Shown here in pieces: positions 8,612 through 13,714 of a stretch of DNA of 13,714 nucleotides. The position numbers and the translations under genes were made by a program. The notes beneath the pieces are model-generated. The model ran no database searches. It worked only from the letters and a program-made list of their open reading frames with translations, and was not told the DNA's origin. Each line of letters begins with the position of its first letter. Position 1 is the stretch's first letter. The stretch comes from JANNYA01 sp043754435 (GTDB lineage Bacteria; Pseudomonadota; Gammaproteobacteria; Xanthomonadales; SZUA-5). Location of the stretch: assembly GCA_043754435.1 (NCBI GenBank), contig JAYUUS010000128.1, positions 1-13,714 of the forward strand. The letters run 5' to 3'.

Positions 8612-9118
8612 ATGCGATTAGCTCTTGAAACCCTGTTACAACTCCAAAACGAAGCGCTGCTACAGCGCTTCGCGATTGGCGGCGCGATTGCGGCAAGTTT
8701 TTATGTTGAGGCCGTGGTCACGGAGGATCTCGACGTGTTTGCCTTTATCACGCCCCAAGCATCGGGTTTTGTGTTGCTTACGCCACTCTACGATCGCATC
8801 AAGACGCTAGGCGGGCGCGTCCATAATGAACACATCATCATTGGCAGCTGGCCGGTACAAATTTTGCCCGCATTTAATCCATTGGTCGAAGCTGCGGTGC
8901 TGAATGCATCCATGCAAAACTTCGAGTCGATTCAAGTCCCGGTTATTTCTGCAGATTATTTAGCGGCGATTGCTCTGCAATTGGGACGCGCAAAGGATTA
9001 TCAGCGAGTTGACGCGCTGATCGCGTCGGGTGCTTGTTCGACGCTTGCGTTAAATGCGCTGATTGCAGCTCACAACCTTCAGGATCGCTGGGAAATCTAT
9101 GTCCAACGACATACTTAA
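8612..9118 (+). CDS. Nucleotidyltransferase-fold protein (AbiEii/DUF1814-like), possible toxin of a TA-like pair
   Basis: A 168-residue protein that looks like a small member of the DNA polymerase beta-type nucleotidyltransferase superfamily. Residues about 19-42 (AIGGAIAASFYVEAVVTEDL followed by Asp-Val-Phe) match the pattern of the AbiEii/DUF1814 group: a glycine pair in the first helix turn, then Thr-x-Asp-Leu-Asp, with Asp39 and Asp41 as likely metal ligands. The classic Gly-Ser of the superfamily is absent, as in many AbiEii-like proteins. The C-terminal half is helical, with a segment (ADYLAAIALQLGRAKDYQRV) like the helix in this family that follows the catalytic sheet. It begins 41 bases after the RND operon stop, and its end overlaps the next gene by 20 bases. 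A 10-bp perfect hairpin lies within codons 13-21. It could act as a tRNA- or protein-modifying toxin or as a housekeeping enzyme, and the sequence does not decide. No signal peptide, so cytoplasmic. Confidence 0.65.
   Translation: MRLALETLLQLQNEALLQRFAIGGAIAASFYVEAVVTEDLDVFAFITPQASGFVLLTPLYDRIKTLGGRVHNEHIIIGSWPVQILPAFNPLVEAAVLNASMQNFESIQVPVISADYLAAIALQLGRAKDYQRVDALIASGACSTLALNALIAAHNLQDRWEIYVQRHT
8650..8672 (+). repeat. Perfect 10-bp hairpin inside the nucleotidyltransferase gene
   Basis: CGAAGCGCTG at 8650-8659 is the exact reverse complement of CAGCGCTTCG at 8663-8672, with a 3-base loop (CTA). It starts 38 bases after the start codon's first base and encodes part of the helix before the glycine motif. 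In RNA this is a very stable stem-loop; as DNA it is a cruciform-capable or dimer-binding palindrome. No T tract follows, so it is not a standard terminator. Confidence 0.6.
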
Positions 9119-9338
9119 ACCCGAAGAATTCGAGGCCTTTGTTGTGCGCCGGAAGTTGGCATGGCGCGAGCATGCAATCAAAATGACTTGGGAAGAAAAA
9201 ATCGCCGCGATTGAGCGCATGCGGGAACGGGACAAATCACTCAAAATTGCACGCGATGCAATCACCAAAGCGCGCTTAGCCCAGCAGAGATTAGATCGGC
9301 AGCAATTAGATCTGGCGCGCTCTGACAAGGCGGATTGA
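9099..9338 (+). CDS. Small charged helical protein downstream of and overlapping the nucleotidyltransferase
   Basis: A 79-residue protein of unknown family, very rich in Arg, Lys, Glu, Asp and Ala and predicted almost wholly helical (for example WEEKIAAIERMRERDKSLKI and ARLAQQRLDRQQLDLARSDK), probably a coiled coil or a binding partner. I chose the ATG at 9099 over an in-frame TTG at 9063 because GGGAAA at 9090-9095 provides a plausible ribosome binding site and the result is a 20-base overlap with the previous gene. Such overlap indicates translational coupling with the nucleotidyltransferase and suggests the two proteins work together, as in toxin-antitoxin pairs. In classical AbiE the antitoxin gene comes first, so the order here is reversed if this is the antitoxin. 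No signal peptide or membrane segment is seen. Function is inferred from context only. Confidence 0.65.
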   Translation: MSNDILKPEEFEAFVVRRKLAWREHAIKMTWEEKIAAIERMRERDKSLKIARDAITKARLAQQRLDRQQLDLARSDKAD

Positions 9339-9373
9339 AGCTGCGGATTGACACATCGGCGCAAAATGCCGCG

Positions 9374-9382
9374 TGCTAAGAT
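9374..9382 (+). promoter_or_regulatory. Possible extended -10 promoter for the e(P4)-type phosphatase gene
   Basis: TGCTAAGAT at 9374-9382 fits an extended -10 (TG, one base, TAAGAT with four of six consensus bases). A perfect -35 hexamer TTGACA lies at 9348-9353, but the 23-base spacing is longer than the usual 16-18, so the -35 may not be used with it. Transcription would begin near 9389, giving a leader of about 23 bases before the ATG at 9412. Confidence 0.3.
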
Positions 9383-9411
9383 TTCGACTTATCCCATCGC
9401 TGAAGTTGACT

Positions 9412-10320
9412 ATGAAAAACAAAGCCATTCCCCTTGTTTTAAGCGCGATCACTGCACTGTTTCTAAACGCCTGCGCCACAACGGCCGCTGATAAATCGGT
9501 TGTTGATCCAAAGCCTGCGACGGCTGCAGTTGTAGAAAGTAAGCCGATGATGGCCGCATTGGCACCTTCTGATAACTTAAATGCCGTACTTTGGCAGCAA
9601 ACCGCGGCGGAATATCACGCGAATTCCTTACAGAGCTATAAGCTTGCGCAAACAGCGTTGGAGACGTTGCTTAAGCAGCCAACCATGACTGCGGCAGTGG
9701 AACAAACCGGCAACTTTAGCAGCCTGCCGCCCGCAGTGGTGGTCGACGTCGACGAAACCATGCTGGATAACTCGGCGTTTCAAGCACGTTTGGTAAAGTC
9801 GAATGCGGTATTTGCAGAAGCGAATTGGACCGCATGGTGCAATGAAAAAGCCGCGCTACCGGTGCCAGGAGCGCGCGAATTTACCAACTTCGCGAACTCA
9901 CGCGGCGTACGCGTTATTTATTTGAGCAATCGCGATGTCGGCTTGACTGAAGTGACAAGACTAAACCTTGCCGCACTGGGCTTTTCTGACACCAGCAACG
10001 GCGCGACCTTTTTATTTCGCGACAAAGCTCATGACATGGACACCAAGGGCCAGCGCCGCGCGCTTGCGGCGAAAAAATATCGCCTTGTGATGTTGGTCGG
10101 CGACAATTTGGGCGATTTTAATGAAGGCTACAAAGCCACGCCTGACGCGCGTCGTCGGCTAGTCACCGATTTTTCTGACTACTGGGGCAGCCGGTGGATC
10201 ATGATTGCAAACCCGACCTACGGTTCGTGGGAGCAAACGCTTTATGGTTTTGATAACAGCGCCTCGCCGGAACTCATTCGGCAAAAGAAATTGGAGGCAT
10301 TGCGCTTGCAGCTTAAATAG
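9412..10320 (+). CDS. Lipoprotein e(P4)-family acid phosphatase / 5'-nucleotidase (HAD superfamily)
   Basis: Outer-membrane or periplasmic lipoprotein phosphatase of the class C / e(P4) group in the HAD superfamily. Characterised members dephosphorylate nucleotides such as NMN outside the cytoplasm, helping NAD-precursor or nucleotide scavenging. The 302-residue protein starts with a short basic signal peptide ending LFLNAC (lipobox; lipidated Cys near 21). HAD motif I is VVVDVDETMLDNS, with Asp112 as nucleophile and Asp114 as acid/base. Motif II is VIYLSNRDVG, holding Ser and Arg as in e(P4). A conserved Lys lies in the stretch around GQRRALAAKKYR, and motif III is LVGDNLGDFNE with the metal-binding aspartates. 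The C-terminus (NPTYGSWEQTLYGFDN) is typical of the family. I chose the ATG at 9412 rather than an in-frame GTG at 9373, because it puts the signal peptide at the N-terminus. The ribosome binding site (TGAAG at 9401-9405) is weak. It appears to be a single-gene unit, as the next intact gene points the other way. Confidence 0.9.
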   Translation: MKNKAIPLVLSAITALFLNACATTAADKSVVDPKPATAAVVESKPMMAALAPSDNLNAVLWQQTAAEYHANSLQSYKLAQTALETLLKQPTMTAAVEQTGNFSSLPPAVVVDVDETMLDNSAFQARLVKSNAVFAEANWTAWCNEKAALPVPGAREFTNFANSRGVRVIYLSNRDVGLTEVTRLNLAALGFSDTSNGATFLFRDKAHDMDTKGQRRALAAKKYRLVMLVGDNLGDFNEGYKATPDARRRLVTDFSDYWGSRWIMIANPTYGSWEQTLYGFDNSASPELIRQKKLEALRLQLK

Positions 10321-10361
10321 TTCAGTACAGCAAATTTTGCGGCGATTAAATCAGCGTCGCT

Positions 10362-10464
10362 AAGGTGCGCCAAGACTTCGAAAATCTGAGGGCAGTGGCC
10401 ACGGCTGGTGGCTCATTCAGTGATTTAGTGTACATTGGCGTGCATCTGTTCGAGGCGTTAACGC
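10362..10464 (+). pseudogene. ridA-like gene fragment (remnant)
   Basis: About 34 codons read in frame as a piece of a RidA/YjgF protein: VRQDFENLRAVATAGGSF followed by SDLVYIGVHLFEALTH. This aligns with VRQVFENLKAVAIAAGGSL and the residues after it in the intact ridA at 12395. By hand count 22 of 30 aligned residues and about 62 of 90 bases are the same, with most base changes at third codon positions. One codon of the Ala-Gly-Gly run is deleted, and one extra codon sits near the end. The start region, the catalytic C-terminus with its Arg, and a ribosome binding site are all absent; a TAA lies in frame at 10347-10349 and the frame runs on into unrelated sequence. So it is a dead fragment, probably of a diverged paralogue rather than a recent copy. 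Bases about 10329-10361 resemble the start of ridA only weakly. Confidence 0.75.
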
Positions 10465-10467
10465 ATA

Positions 10468-12162
10468 TTACTCGCACTCCCCAGGCCCACACCACTTTAG
10501 CGCCGAATTCCTCGCAGACATCGGGAATCGGTAGCCGTGTTCAGCGTAGAAATTGTCCTTGAAACGCGACGTTAGCTCCGTCCAGTCACCGATACAACTC
10601 TCGTCCAGTAAAGCTGGCCTAGCGATCTGTGGCACACATTGCGCTGCGGGCAGATTTTTTGGGCAACTTGCCAGCGTGTCTTGCTGTGCTTCCGCGACAT
10701 TTATCGCGGTCTGTGAATCAAAGCGGGCGCGGCATAATGCAAGTTGATTGGCGGCAATCGTAAAACCGTATTGCATTGACGCCCCCCGTGACTGATCTTC
10801 GGACGCGGATCGGTATAGATCCAAAGCCTGCTGTTGCGCATCGGCTGCAGCTTGCGTTTTGCCGTCTCGGAGGTGCTGCGTCGAAAGGTAAGTCAAGCTC
10901 GCAATTTCGCTTGCTCGCTTATCCTCGCTTGGCGCGTCGACGATGGGTGTATTGCCTTGACTGGGCGCTGTTTTGCTTTCGCTGGGCGATGGCATTTTTA
11001 GTGCAAATAAGAGTTCGTGAATTTGCAACCCCAATAAATTGCGTTCAAAACTTGCAATTGAAGTGGGCGCTTGCTGCAGCTGGCTCGCGCGCACCAACAA
11101 TATACGCGCCTCGACATCGTTACCGCCAATATGCAGCACGTTTGCCAAATCCAGCAAAGTGCCCTGTAGCGCTAGCGTATCCCGCGCGTATTGTTGTTCG
11201 CGAATACTGAGCAACATTCGATACAGCTGTTCCGCGCGCGCACGATCCCCTAACAAATCTGCCAACAGCGCGCGCTCGCTAACCGCATGAACCATACGGT
11301 CGCCGTAACTGAGCGGACTATTTGGCTTGGCAAACGCGATCAATTGATCCCACAATGCGGCTAATTTTTCTGGATCGGGGATTTTGCCCTCGGCGCTAAC
11401 TGCCTTGCCCAATTGGGCGTAAATTTCGCCCTCTAATGCGCAAAACGCTTGCCAACGCGGCGGCTTAGAAAAGCTGAAGTGACTTTCCCCCAGCCGACTT
11501 ACGAGCAGATCACCTGATACGTCGCCCAGCAAACTAAAAAGCTCGGCGACGGGAATGTCGTGAAAAAAGAAACTGACGGCCTGATGGCTTTGCATGAGCT
11601 CCATGCCGTCAATTCTTAGCCCGGGCACGCGCGCCAAGGCTGCCAACATGATCTGCACATCAACGCCCTTATCGTAGATCGAGATCGCAAAATCGTCGGA
11701 CACGCGGGGTGATATGGCCACGCTAAGCTCTGGCGCTGAGGCCGATTTGCTAGACAGTTTGCGTAGCACGCCGTCGGCGTTGATGTGATCTAGGGCATAC
11801 GCGATGCTGCGCATGTTGGTGTTTTGCAACTCTAGTTTAACGCTGTAGCCGGCTTTGCTCTCGCTGACAAATACGGAGTGTCCAAAACGCTTTAGCGCTC
11901 GCTCGGCATCGGTAGTTTCGTCAAACACAGCGTCGATAAGTCCAGAACCGCAGCTATGCGCGCGATGCGTTACCGCACCCTTTGGGTACTGTGGGTCGCT
12001 AATCAAAATCGTGATCGGCTGGACACAGCGCTGAATCACGAGCGATGGCGCAGCAGCTGCGGGCTCAGCTATTGGCACTTGCGGCCCGGCTGACAGCGTC
12101 GGGCATGCCAGTGTGGACGCCAACAGCACTAGAATCGTAAATATATTTGAATATCGTTGCAT
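10468..12162 (-). CDS. Exported protein with STN-like and TPR-like regions, function unknown
   Basis: A large secreted protein of 564 residues with no family I can name. From the ATG at 12162 it starts MQRYSNIFTILVLLASTLAC, a signal peptide; cleavage after LSA (residue 25) by signal peptidase I is likely, as TLAC is a poor lipobox. Residues about 160-222 resemble a secretin/TonB N-terminal (STN) domain: AVSFFFHDIPVAELFSLLGD then VSGDLLVSRLG recalls the beta-alpha-beta signature of PilQ and TonB-dependent receptors. Residues about 230-370 and 415-455 are helical, with TPR-like features (ALLADLLGDRARAEQLYRML; HLRDGKTQAAADAQQQALDL). The last 90 residues hold six cysteines (477, 500, 509, 523, 558, 563), suggesting disulfides in the periplasm. 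An upstream in-frame ATG at 12198 would add 12 charged residues before the signal peptide and has no ribosome binding site, so I prefer 12162 (AGGA two bases before it). It may belong to a type II/IV secretion or pilus-related envelope complex; that is inference. Confidence 0.7.
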   Translation of the reverse strand: MQRYSNIFTILVLLASTLACPTLSAGPQVPIAEPAAAAPSLVIQRCVQPITILISDPQYPKGAVTHRAHSCGSGLIDAVFDETTDAERALKRFGHSVFVSESKAGYSVKLELQNTNMRSIAYALDHINADGVLRKLSSKSASAPELSVAISPRVSDDFAISIYDKGVDVQIMLAALARVPGLRIDGMELMQSHQAVSFFFHDIPVAELFSLLGDVSGDLLVSRLGESHFSFSKPPRWQAFCALEGEIYAQLGKAVSAEGKIPDPEKLAALWDQLIAFAKPNSPLSYGDRMVHAVSERALLADLLGDRARAEQLYRMLLSIREQQYARDTLALQGTLLDLANVLHIGGNDVEARILLVRASQLQQAPTSIASFERNLLGLQIHELLFALKMPSPSESKTAPSQGNTPIVDAPSEDKRASEIASLTYLSTQHLRDGKTQAAADAQQQALDLYRSASEDQSRGASMQYGFTIAANQLALCRARFDSQTAINVAEAQQDTLASCPKNLPAAQCVPQIARPALLDESCIGDWTELTSRFKDNFYAEHGYRFPMSARNSALKWCGPGECE

Positions 12163-12249
12163 AGTCCTAGGTCTCTCGCGGTGATTCGATTGGGTCATCT
12201 CAGTGAACGTTGAAACGATGCAAAAGCGAAAACTTAAAGGAATCTTTCG

Positions 12250-12278
12250 CTTCTATGCCTACCGCACGAATACGTCAA
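12250..12278 (-). promoter_or_regulatory. Candidate sigma-70 promoter for the STN/TPR gene
   Basis: On the minus strand, TTGACG (complement of 12273-12278; five of six -35 consensus bases) is followed after exactly 17 bases by TAGAAG (complement of 12250-12255; four of six -10 bases). Transcription would start near 12243 and run into the minus-strand gene with a leader of about 80 bases to the ATG at 12162. The upstream region is shared with the divergent ridA gene. Confidence 0.45.
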
Positions 12279-12320
12279 CCAAAACAAGCCACGAACGCAA
12301 GCAGACCACGGCTGGCGCAG

Positions 12321-12337
12321 GCTACTATTGCGGTAGC
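12321..12337. promoter_or_regulatory. Short inverted repeat in the divergent intergenic region
   Basis: GCTAC at 12321-12325 and GTAGC at 12333-12337 form a 5-base inverted repeat around a 7-base centre, located between the minus-strand gene and ridA, about 58 bases before the ridA start. It could be a regulator-binding site for either gene, but a repeat this short can occur by chance. I see no convincing sigma-70 promoter for ridA in the rest of this region. Confidence 0.15.
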
Positions 12338-12394
12338 ACTAGGCTAGAGCTCGACGTCATAAATTATCCGTCATCTTTTAATTAAGGAATCCCA

Positions 12395-12778
12395 GTGGCA
12401 AAAATTGTCGTCCATTCCGATAGCGCGCCAAAGGCGATCGGCACTTATAGCCAAGCGATTAAAGTTGGCCGCACCGTCTATCTATCTGGGCAAGTGCCGC
12501 TGAACCCGGCAACTCAGCTGCTTATCAGTAATGACTTCGAGGCCGAGGTGCGGCAAGTTTTTGAGAACCTTAAAGCGGTGGCTATAGCCGCCGGGGGTTC
12601 GTTGAGTGATTTGGTGCGGATCGGCGTGTATTTGACCGACTTGGCGCATTTTCCCAAGCTCAACGAAGTGATGAGTGAATACGTGCCACAGCCTTATCCA
12701 GCGCGATCAACCATTCAAGTCGCAGGCTTGCCGCGCGGTGCTCGGGTTGAGGTCGATGGTGTGCTGGTGATTTTGTAA
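12395..12778 (+). CDS. ridA: RidA family reactive intermediate deaminase
   Basis: RidA (YjgF/YER057c/UK114 family) hydrolyses reactive enamine/imine intermediates, such as 2-aminoacrylate made by PLP enzymes, to the ketoacid and ammonia, protecting cytoplasmic enzymes. At 127 residues it has the usual family length and trimer-forming fold. Visible signatures are APKAIGTYSQAIKVGRTVYL, SGQVPLNPAT, the helix EVRQVFENLKAVAIAAGGSL, and the C-terminal block PYPARSTIQVAGLPRGARVE. In that block the Arg of PARST matches E. coli RidA Arg105, the key ligand of the substrate carboxylate, and the Glu of VEVDGV matches Glu120. The GTG start at 12395 is supported by a strong ribosome binding site, TAAGGA at 12383-12388. 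It lies 263 bases before recG in the same direction, a pairing I recall from Pseudomonas/Xanthomonas-type genomes, where spoT usually comes before ridA. Here an inverted unrelated gene takes that place. Confidence 0.95.
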   Translation: MAKIVVHSDSAPKAIGTYSQAIKVGRTVYLSGQVPLNPATQLLISNDFEAEVRQVFENLKAVAIAAGGSLSDLVRIGVYLTDLAHFPKLNEVMSEYVPQPYPARSTIQVAGLPRGARVEVDGVLVIL

Positions 12779-12839
12779 TGGGTGGCGCTTAGTTACTTTT
12801 GACAGCGACCAGATATGTTTGATGTTTTCTGTGAAAGAG

Positions 12840-12946
12840 CCGTTCGTCCTGAGCTTGTCGAAGGACAGAGCCGTTCAATACCTAACGAAGCGGCAAGTCA
12901 TCACGAAGGCTTCTGCTACATGCTTCGACAGGCTCAGCACGAACGG
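12840..12946. repeat. REP-like inverted repeat pair between ridA and recG
   Basis: Two 24-base arms in opposite orientation, at 12840-12863 (CCGTTCGTCCTGAGCTTGTC then GAAG) and 12923-12946 (CTTCGACAGGCTCAGCACGA then ACGG). The reverse complement of the second arm matches the first at 22 of 24 positions. The spacer is 59 bases. The sequence class is the abundant intergenic repeat whose translations give the well-known spurious VLSLSKD and RPELVEG peptides seen across many proteobacterial genomes. It resembles a REP/BIME pair of the kind moved by REP-associated tyrosine transposases, although none is encoded here. The arms could fold into a long hairpin in ridA or recG transcripts and may end the ridA message. 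A 9-base piece, GAGCCGTTC, also occurs twice (12837-12845 and 12868-12876). Confidence 0.85.
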
Positions 12947-13041
12947 TTTCCAGGGAGGTTTTCGCCAGTTCATCGTGCGAATTTGCGAGCCACTCGTCAA
13001 ACAAACATTAAGCGTCTGCCAACAGCTTGTGCAGGGATGAA

Positions 13042-13714
13042 ATGACGGCGCGTGCCTCGTCAAAATCGCCTGTGGCCGCACCGGTTGCAGGTGTGGCGCT
13101 GTCTGCAGCCGATCGCTTGGTAAAATTTCTTCCAGGCGTGGGGCCGAAATTAGCCGGGTTATTAGCCGAAAAACTGGGCTTGAGCGTTTTAAGTGATCTG
13201 TGGTTTCATCTGCCTTTGCACTATGAAGACCGCACGCGCTTAACGCCGATTGCTGCGGCGCACTCAGGGGCAGCGTGCGTGTTTGAAGGGGTGATTGAGC
13301 ACGCCGAAGTATCGTTTCGGGGGCGGCGCACGCTATTGGCGGAATTGCGCGACGGCACCGGTAGAATCCGCCTACGCTTTTTCTATTTCCAAATGGCGCA
13401 GGTGGAAAAGCTCAACGCGCGCCCCCGGGTGCGGGTGTTTGGCGAAGTACGGGAAAGCGCATTGGGATTTGAGATTGTGCATCCAAAACTGAGCTATTTG
13501 ACCGAGGAAGCACCGGCACCGATGGCGGAAGCTTTGACGCCGGTATATCCGAAATGCGACGGCGTCACGGCAGATCGTATTGCCGCAGCGGTGCGCACTG
13601 CGATTAAGGAATTGCCGGAAAGTGCCGAGCTAGAGCTGATTCCGCAAGCGATTTTGAGCGCACTTAACTGGTCAGCGCTCAAGCCCGCACTGAGCTATGT
13701 CCATGCGCCGCCAC
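13042..13714 (+). CDS. recG: ATP-dependent DNA helicase RecG, N-terminal part (3' end outside window)
   Basis: RecG is a double-stranded DNA translocase that remodels stalled replication forks and drives branch migration of Holliday junctions. About 224 codons are present before the window ends; the family is about 690 residues, so the helicase motor domains lie beyond the edge. The visible part is the N-terminal wedge region: a helix-hairpin-like LPGVGPKLAGLLAEKLGL, then LWFHLPLHYEDRTRLTPI, which closely matches E. coli RecG (LLLHLPLRYEDRT), then an OB fold with RRTLLAELRDGTGRIRLRFF, EIVHPKL and LTPVYPKCDGV. The ATG at 13042 is preceded by AGGGA at 13033-13037; an overlapping ATG at 13037 is in another frame. 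The first 25 residues are Ala/Ser-rich and less conserved. It follows ridA and the REP-like repeat on the same strand. Confidence 0.93.
   Translation, partial: MTARASSKSPVAAPVAGVALSAADRLVKFLPGVGPKLAGLLAEKLGLSVLSDLWFHLPLHYEDRTRLTPIAAAHSGAACVFEGVIEHAEVSFRGRRTLLAELRDGTGRIRLRFFYFQMAQVEKLNARPRVRVFGEVRESALGFEIVHPKLSYLTEEAPAPMAEALTPVYPKCDGVTADRIAAAVRTAIKELPESAELELIPQAILSALNWSALKPALSYVHAPP

Noticed and set aside
9331..9351. Direct repeat CGGATTGA (two copies, 13-base period) at the end of the small charged protein gene
   Set aside because: Only two 8-base copies, one of them within the end of the coding region; too short to claim an operator or repeat array.
10330..10340. Near-palindrome GCAAATTTTGC after the phosphatase gene as a terminator
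   Set aside because: The stem is AT-rich and short, and no T tract follows.
10365..10562. A 65-residue open frame as a separate gene
   Set aside because: Only its first half matches RidA; the second half is antisense to the end of the minus-strand gene, and no start site is convincing. Treated as a gene remnant.
12203..12385. A 60-residue plus-strand frame between the minus-strand gene and ridA
   Set aside because: No ribosome binding site, no recognisable protein features, and it overlies the candidate minus-strand promoter; taken as chance.
12815..13081. Three overlapping frames across the ridA-recG gap
   Set aside because: Their peptides contain RPELVEG, VLSLSKD and FVLSLSKH, well-known artefacts of the intergenic inverted repeat.

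Overview
The window looks like chromosomal DNA of a Gram-negative proteobacterium, most likely a gammaproteobacterium. The evidence is RND efflux pumps with a lipoprotein adaptor, an e(P4)-type lipoprotein phosphatase, and a ridA-recG gene pair, an order I recall from Pseudomonas- and Xanthomonas-type genomes. Species cannot be decided from the sequence alone. Base composition is moderate in GC, and I saw no rRNA, tRNA, CRISPR array, integrase or transposase.

Layout. (1) 1-824: the C-terminal half of a UvrD-like superfamily 1 helicase, cut by the left edge. (2) 973-8570: a tight three-gene operon of a lipoprotein membrane-fusion adaptor and two different RND permeases of 1102 and 1034 residues, with gaps of 5 and 3 bases. 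No outer-membrane channel gene and no local regulator are visible. (3) 8612-9338: a small overlapping pair, a nucleotidyltransferase-fold protein followed by a 79-residue charged helical protein, laid out like a toxin-antitoxin module. (4) 9412-10320: a lipoprotein acid phosphatase / 5'-nucleotidase of the e(P4) family. (5) About 10362-10464: a broken fragment of a ridA-like gene. (6) 10468-12162, minus strand: a large exported protein with a secretin-type STN-like segment, TPR-like helices and a cysteine-rich C-terminus, of unknown function. (7) 12395-12778: an intact ridA. (8) 12840-12946: a REP-like inverted repeat pair. (9) 13042 to the right edge: the N-terminal third of recG.

How the parts fit. 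The adaptor and two permeases should form an inner-membrane/periplasm drug-efflux type pump, perhaps with a mixed permease trimer, using an outer-membrane channel encoded elsewhere. Both permeases lack the TM10 lysine of the AcrB proton relay and keep only one of its two TM4 aspartates. Ridding the cell of reactive enamines/imines (RidA), branch-migration repair (RecG) and nucleotide scavenging (e(P4)) are separate housekeeping jobs.

The most unusual points are the ridA remnant and the intact ridA flanking the inverted STN/TPR gene, the nucleotidyltransferase pair with a 10-bp perfect hairpin near its 5' end, and unusual insertions in both RND permeases. I did not find a clear, wholly new system. 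The nucleotidyltransferase pair and the STN/TPR protein are the best candidates for undescribed biology.
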